Shown here piece by piece: positions 57,871 to 64,000 of a stretch of 64,000 nt of DNA (positions are counted from its first letter, which is position 1; every line of letters begins with the position of its first letter). Position numbers and translations under genes: made by a program. The DNA lies in contig VXAZ01001116.1 in NCBI GenBank assembly GCA_013399875.1, forward strand, positions 3,246,546 to 3,310,545. The letters run 5' to 3'. Source of the stretch: Gymnorhina tibicen. Its lineage: Eukaryota; Chordata; Aves; Passeriformes; Artamidae. The notes below the pieces were generated by a model that was not told the origin of the DNA, did not search any database, and saw nothing but the letters and a program-made list of their open reading frames with translations.

Positions 57871-59193
57871 CTGTTAAAAAAAACCAAAACATGCAAAAGA
57901 TTAAGTCAGTTCATTTCAAACCCAGGTAATTTTACATCACGCATGTATTTTAATAAAAAAAATTGCCACTTATATCTGTCACAATTATTTCATTAATTTT
58001 ACACAAGCAAAAGGAAAGGAAAACATTCAGTCTTCTCTAAAAGTTAACTGCAAATAAACTTCTTTAAAGAGTGCAATGATCTTAACAACTAAACTTGAAA
58101 ATATTACAAATGGACAATCATTCGAATTTATGATTAAAAACCCCAGCACAATCAGGGAAGTGCCAGGGACTCACTTTATGGCAGATTTACTGAACATGAA
58201 ATACATTTGCTTACTGCTCTGTGTTGTCAAAGCCTAGCTGCTGTACCTTTCAACAGAAAACTAGTTAGAGAATTTGCAACTAGATCTTAGACAGCACTGT
58301 TCACTTTTGTTTTGCACTTAAATAACCTAACGTCTTAACTACCATTTAGTATTTTTTAAAAAGCAAAAACCATTCTAACAATTCACAATAACATCAGGAA
58401 ACATTTTCCATTTTAATAAATCACCATTAGAAGATACTATGCCTATTCAGTGCCACTTTTTGAAGTGATTTTTTTAAAGAAGTAAAATAAAAATAATCAG
58501 TAGTAGATTTAACTGTAGAGCAAACTACAATCTGCTTGACTCACACAAGTGCATACAGGACCTGTCTGCCAGTTACTACCAGTCCCCCACTTCCCTTACT
58601 GCATAGGGCAGAAGACCCAATCAAGTACAGGAGAAATGTAAACAGCTCTCAGCTATTCACTGATTAGTAAACTAATGCACTTTTATACACTAATACAGAC
58701 CAGGCTTTACACATAAGTGACTACATAATTTAAGTAAAATAAGCCCAGTATCTTCAGTACTTACATAATGAATAACTGCAAACTCTTTCCGAAATGTCAA
58801 AACTGCAAGACGACAGACCACTTTGCAATGAAGCACATACTGTGCCTAGTAAAGACACTCATACCACAAAATGTTTTATCTTAGCCAATGTCTACAAGAG
58901 CACAACAGTTTTGAGATCAATATATTTTCACAGAATCACAGAATGTGCTCATTTGGAAGGAACCCACCAGGATCATTAGGACCAACTCCCAGCCCTGCAC
59001 AGCACCATTCCCAAGAGTCACACCATTCTCCCAAGAGCATTGTCCAAACACTTCTTGAACTCTGTCAGGCTGGTGCTGTGACCGCTGCCCTGGGGAGCCT
59101 GTTCCAGTGTCCAACCACCCTCTGGGGGAAGAACCTTTTCCTAATATCCAACCTAAAACTCCCCCGACACAACTTCAGGACCCTCCCTGAGGT

Positions 59194-59309
59194 CCTGTCA
59201 CACTGGTCACCAGAGCAAAGACAGCAGTGTCTGCCCCTCCTCTTNNNNNNNNNNNNNNCCTGTCACACTGGTCACCAGAGCAAAGACAGCAGTGTCTGCT
59301 CCTCCTCTT
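59194..59309. repeat. 51-bp direct duplication flanking the N gap
   Basis: The 51 bases at 59194-59244 (CCTGTCACACTGGTCACCAG...) recur at 59259-59309 with one difference (C to T). The 14 N lie exactly between them. The pattern suggests two contig ends that overlap and were not merged, not a biological repeat. Confidence 0.85.
59245..59258. other. Assembly gap of 14 N
   Basis: Fourteen undetermined bases inside the CR1 element. Any frame crossing it, such as the + strand ORF at 58871-59470, is an artefact. Confidence 0.99.
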
Positions 59310-61161
59310 CCCACCATGAGGAAGCTGTAACTGCAGTGAGGTCCCCCCTCAGTCTCCTGTTCTCCAGGCTGAACAGACCAGGTGACCTCAGCCATTCCTC
59401 ATATGGCTTCTCCTCAAGGCCCTTCACCGTCTTTGTTGCCCCCTCCTTTGGACCCCCTCTAATAGCTTAATGTCTTCTTTATATTGTGGTGCCCAAAACT
59501 GCCCCCAGGACTCAAGGTGAGGCCGCCCGAGTGCAGAGCACAGCGGGACAATCCCCTCTCTTGCCTGGCTGGTGATGCTGGGCCTGATGCCCCCAGGACA
59601 CACTTGGTCCTTCCTGGCTGCCAGGGCACTGCTGACTCAGGTTCAACTTTCCACTGACCAGGACCCCCAGGTCCCTTTCCATGGCACTGCTTTCCAGCCT
59701 CTCATTCCCCAGTCTGTCTGTACATCCAGGCTTGCCCCATCCCAGGTGCAGAATCCCGCACATTCCCTGGTTGAACTTCATTTTAACATCTTATCCTTGC
59801 CAAACACAACAATGACAAAACCACAAGCCCCCAGTGAAAAATGGACTTCACACAAACACTGTGGAATTAAATCTGAATTGTCTTCTTTTATTGAATAGGT
59901 CAGCACATTCAGGATGACCAAATGGCATGTACAAGACATCTCTAAAGTATGAGATAGCAGCAAGTCTTCATCTAACTTCCTAAATTTTGTAACACTATTG
60001 AAGTTTGGCAATTAACATAAGAACATGCCAAGATGTTTGAAGTGCCTAAATGTACAGTTCATTCTCCTTCTAGACAGTAAAAGGTGTGTTTTGGTCCTAT
60101 TGTGTGAGACATCTAATACAATGAACTGAAAAGCTATCGGGCCAAGTAGCCTTTGGAATATTTTGCTTTCCTCATCTAAATGCTGAGCGTTTTCTTACTA
60201 ACAAATAACAAACCATAAATAACAACAAATTACAAACCGTATCACTAGCTATGCGTAAAATTAAGAAAAAACATACTATTTTCAAGAATAAGTAGCAAGA
60301 AAAACATGTTAAACCAAAAGCAGGTATAGAATAGTTTCAGCAGAAGGCATGAAAAAAACCGTAAGCCCCTCTAACAGTTTAAGTGAGCACTCATTTTGCC
60401 AGCATATAGGTAACTCTACTTGTAGGGCAGAACCCTACAGCTGCACCTACAATTTACAGGAAACATCAAATCACCATTTAGTTCCCATCTTCTGAAAAGG
60501 TAAAAAAATTACCCAATAACTGAAAGGAAACCATGAATTTTTTTAATCCAGGTATATCAGCTAGTCCAGGGTTAATGGCTGTTCCATTACTCCCCGCAGT
60601 GTGACCTGTGCTAACAAGTCATTAGCAGAATGGAGTATTTACTTCATGCCTGTTACTAGGTAATTCTAAAGAAACAGTTTTACTGGTTCAATGTAAGTCT
60701 AAAAGACATGCCTGGGATCAAGATCCTCAGATTGATGTTTCTTGTACTTAAACTTGATTTTGGTGGTGGTGTGGTTTTTCTTACATTTTCTTTAAACACT
60801 TTAACCAGGTAGAGCATCAGCTGTAAAATAATGCAGGCAAGAATGCCCCAGAGACTGAAAGAAATGAAGAACATGCTTAGAGAGCTGTCTCATGGGCTGG
60901 GACATCTCCAAACTTACATAAAACAACTGAGGTTACCCAATCATCATATATTCAAGTGACCTCCACTGTCAACACAGAAAGAAGAGATTTCCTTACCAAA
61001 TCTGATAATCAAAGTGATATTTGGGGCTTTTTTTTTAATGTAATGCAGAAAAAGAAGAGCTATGCATATGTTTTTAGAGCTATGTATAGATTGAAAATCA
61101 GTAATGCATATCCCAATTAAATGACAATCTCTGACAAAGCAAATAAATCACCATTCTTGCT

Positions 61162-61227
61162 AAAAAACCACAACAACAAAAACAAAAATCCCAGAACAAC
61201 ATAAAAACCCCACAACAAAAAAAAAAA
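61162..61227. repeat. A/C low-complexity tract
   Basis: AACCACAACAACAAAAAC-type sequence ending in an A-run and GGGGGG, in the KMT2E 5' intron. Same class as the tracts near 46070 and 57001. Confidence 0.7.
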
Positions 61228-64000
61228 GGGGGGAAGCACATAGCCAAAACAAACCTCCTATCCTATGGCAAACTATTCAAATACAGCTCTGTCAGAATTC
61301 AGTCAAAAATTCTAATAACCTGATCTACACTGAATAAAATCAGAAACTTGAGGAATCAAAGATTTTTTTTGCCTGAAAAGCAATAAACAGATGTTGCTTC
61401 ATCTAAAAGTAAGTGGAACATGGCTGCAATACTAACTCACTGGTTTTTACCACCTTCATCACACACACAAAACCCTCTAATGCTTTTCCTTTCCCTACAG
61501 TTAAGTATGGAAGAATGGAGGCAGTCACTGGCTTGCAATACCTACACAGTCAAGTTAATTCAAACAAATACTGCTCATTATTTATGAGTAGCCATCCTCA
61601 ACAAATGCTCGTAGTGGGAGTGGGGGGAGATCTAGGATAAATTAATAACACTACACTCACTTATTAAACAAAACTGTGACCTTACATATAGGCCATCCAA
61701 TTATGATCACTACAGTGATGTCAAATTTGGGATGAAGGAAAAGAATTATTTTCTGCCATGTCAGAAACAGAAGCATTGTCATGACATGCTAATATTCCCA
61801 GTATTTTTATGTGTTCAGAAAGAAAATAAAACAACCACTGGGGAATTTTATCTATGAAGAGATTGCTTATCCTTTGAAGCTTGATATTTTAGATGAATCA
61901 TAAAAAACTATCTGCTGCCATGAATTGGTACTTTCCAATTTCTGCAAGTATCCCTCTATTTCAAGTAATTATTCTTTCAGAACTCTGACAATCTGTCATC
62001 CATGGCCTTTAAGAAATGGTTTTCATAGGTACATTCATTTCCACAACTTCCTGTTTAAGAAAGTCTTTCTTCAAGCAGTACATGAATTTGAAAGATAGGA
62101 AGATCACACTATTTGTCCAGTTAATTTCAGGGTCACAGAGTTAAAAGCCACTATATAAAAACTGCTAGTCCAAAGTTCATCGATCAGCTCTTTACTGGGC
62201 AAAGTGGCTCATCTACTGTACCTTAATTAACAACAGCAGAGGCCCTCCAATTTTGTTATAGTCCACTCTATTAGTGGTAGTACACTCTAAGCTCTGAAAT
62301 AATTTTGGCAATGTCTTAGATTCACCAAATTTTCTCATAATCACCCCACAGCTTTATTATATGAAAAAAACCATCCCCTATTCAAATACATTTTGGTTTT
62401 ATTTAGCTGCCATAAGAAAGCTTATCTTGCCCTAATAATAAAATGTTCATCTCAAAACCCAAACAAATTTCTGTTCAATCTAGTTAAAACATTTATCTTG
62501 TACAAGATCAAACTCTTCACACCCATCACACTTCACTGTTCATTTATACTGGTTTAAACTTTTAATGGCACTTCTCATCTCTACAGAATACACAGGAGCT
62601 TTTTGACTCAACAGCCACATCAAGTCTAAAATATTTGAAGCCTCACCATACTTCTCATGATCCACTTTGTTTATGACACCAAAACCCTTTTTTTAGAAAT
62701 TAATTGTACTCTAACAACAGACGTATAAGAGCATAATACACTCCAAAATATTAATCTCTGTGACTTTGTACAGAGAACATAATATATGTATTAAAGAACA
62801 GAAAATAACTTACATATTATCTCTGAGGTATTCCACTTACACAACATTATTCTGTAGTCTAAAAAAGACCACATTTCCTTTCTGTCATGTCCTGCTAAGA
62901 TCACTTGTGTCACATCAGAAGAAAAAACTTAACTTTTCCACTGGTACACAAAGGAGGAAAAACCCCCAAATATAGACAGCTCAGCTCTTGAATCAGAAGG
63001 CAAGTGGTTGATCTCCTGAAATTACATCAGTAGTTTTAAACCTGCTTGACCCTATGTTGTATACCTAAGAACACTAAAGTTCACATCTAGATGCAGAGAT
63101 ACAAACCTTTTCATAAAAATCAATGATAGGAGACAGTGGCAACACCAGTAACAACTGATGTCTTAAATACAAAAAAATCCTAAATTAATATATCAAGATA
63201 GTATTATTATTTATAACACTTAGAGTAATACTATTTATTACAATATGGTGAGGGTTTTTAGTTTGTTGGGGTTTTTTTCAACCATATTTATGTCTAGTAC
63301 TACAAAAATCAAAGAGGGGAAAAAATTAATGAAAGCTGTTTTCACTATTCTTCTTCGCATCTCTTGACAGCTTTTTACACACACAGTCACTGTTCCTTGT
63401 ACCAATTTTCAGATTCTATTGTCATGTGACAAATACAAAAAGCAAAAAGATACAGAAGTTAAGAACGAAGCAACTTGAAACTTAACATTTGTTTTCTAAT
63501 TTATAAAGGGACATCAGTGAAATCATGAATTAAGCTTACAATTACATCCTACCTCAAATATAAGAATTTCCCACATACACTGAATACTACATTAAAATAA
63601 GTTGATTGCTAAGTTTCTCACATCACTAGGCATTACAAAAATACGAAGTCTTTTTGTTACTGTTTTATGACTTCAGTATACATGTAATCTGTCAATTGCA
63701 GTTATCAGTCATCACCCGTCAACAATTACAAGATAATAAAAATAGTTATTAGATAGTTCAGATGTTTCAAGATTTGGGAGATTTCATCACAGAATGCCTC
63801 TGCAATGAGAATTACCAGGATCTCCCTAAATACAGAGGTTTAAGGAGAAAAACCTAATTCTAATTAGCCTATAATTAGGCTAAGTATTTCATTAGAGGAA
63901 ACAGTGCTGGTTGAAGATAAATAATTATTTAGATTTTATACTGACGCAGACAACTTCACAAAGTCCTTAACTAATGTCACTACAGAAATATTAATATACT

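Larger units (their letters stand above)
58930..59782 (-). mobile_element. CR1 LINE, 3' part, in sense with KMT2E
   Basis: The + strand is the reverse complement of a CR1 3' end. It begins with the terminal short repeats (CACAGAAT twice), then GGAGCCTGTTCCAGTGTCCA, TTCCTAATATCCAACCTAAA, CTCCAGGCTGAACAGACCAG, and ends near GGTTGAACTTCAT. On the minus strand, short open pieces resemble the C-terminal end of the CR1 ORF2 reverse transcriptase (MKFNQGMCGILHLGWG, ERDLGVLVSGKL), in different frames. The copy is 5'-truncated and broken. It lies inside the KMT2E 5' intron and carries the assembly gap at 59245-59258. Confidence 0.85.
57871..64000 (-). other. KMT2E 5' intron (incomplete)
   Basis: Intron between non-coding 5' exon(s) and the first coding exon. 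There is no CpG island up to position 64000, so the promoter is further right. It holds a CR1 LINE at 58930-59782, an A/C tract at 61162-61227 and a small 8-bp-arm hairpin at 63864-63883. Non-coding exons could be hidden here and cannot be recognised without transcripts. Confidence 0.7.

Noticed and set aside
58871..59470. 199-codon + strand ORF across the N gap
   Set aside because: Antisense of a CR1 element and bridged only by undetermined bases.

Overview
This is a vertebrate nuclear window carrying the neighbouring ends of two genes, SRPK2 and KMT2E, arranged tail to tail. The organism is most likely a bird. Two CR1 LINE copies with sauropsid-type 3' ends are visible, introns are short (many of 100-900 bp), and the proteins stay very close to the human ones as I remember them. 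I cannot name the species. SRPK2 next to KMT2E in convergent orientation is also, from memory, the order in human 7q22.

+ strand, 1-17450: the 3' end of SRPK2, the SR-protein kinase 2. Positions 1-7877 are intron. The coding part is an exon at 7878-7947, a pair of homologous 93-bp exons at 8664-8756 and 9189-9281, and the terminal exon from 15770 (stop 15952-15954) with a 3' UTR of about 1.5 kb. The 93-bp pair is the most interesting object here. Both exons have the same length and phase, are 21/31 identical in protein, and encode the stretch that holds two docking-groove acidic residues in SRPK1. They look like alternative, probably mutually exclusive, exons. A small CpG island (about 7485-7700) with a consensus splice donor lies just upstream.

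17450-19255: about 1.8 kb between the two 3' ends, with no gene that I can support.

- strand, 19255 to beyond 64000: KMT2E (MLL5). I could join 25 coding exons from the ATG at 57754-57756 to the TAA at 20011-20013. All splice sites are GT-AG and all phases agree. The total is 5559 nt, or 1852 residues, against about 1858 in human. The product has an HCF-1 binding motif, a PHD finger, a catalytically degenerate SET domain, and a long Ser/Pro-rich tail with four polyproline runs. The first coding exon also carries two upstream ORFs, one of which overlaps the KMT2E start codon as ATGA. The promoter is outside the window, because 57871-64000 is 5' intron.

Other content: a CR1 LINE (58930-59782) interrupted by a 14-N assembly gap flanked by a 51-bp duplication, two older LINE fragments in SRPK2 introns, low-complexity A/C tracts, short tandem duplications, and two adjacent inverted repeats at 47288-47343. 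I found no CRISPR array, RNA gene, viral gene or new system. The leads are about alternative splicing and translation control of two known genes.
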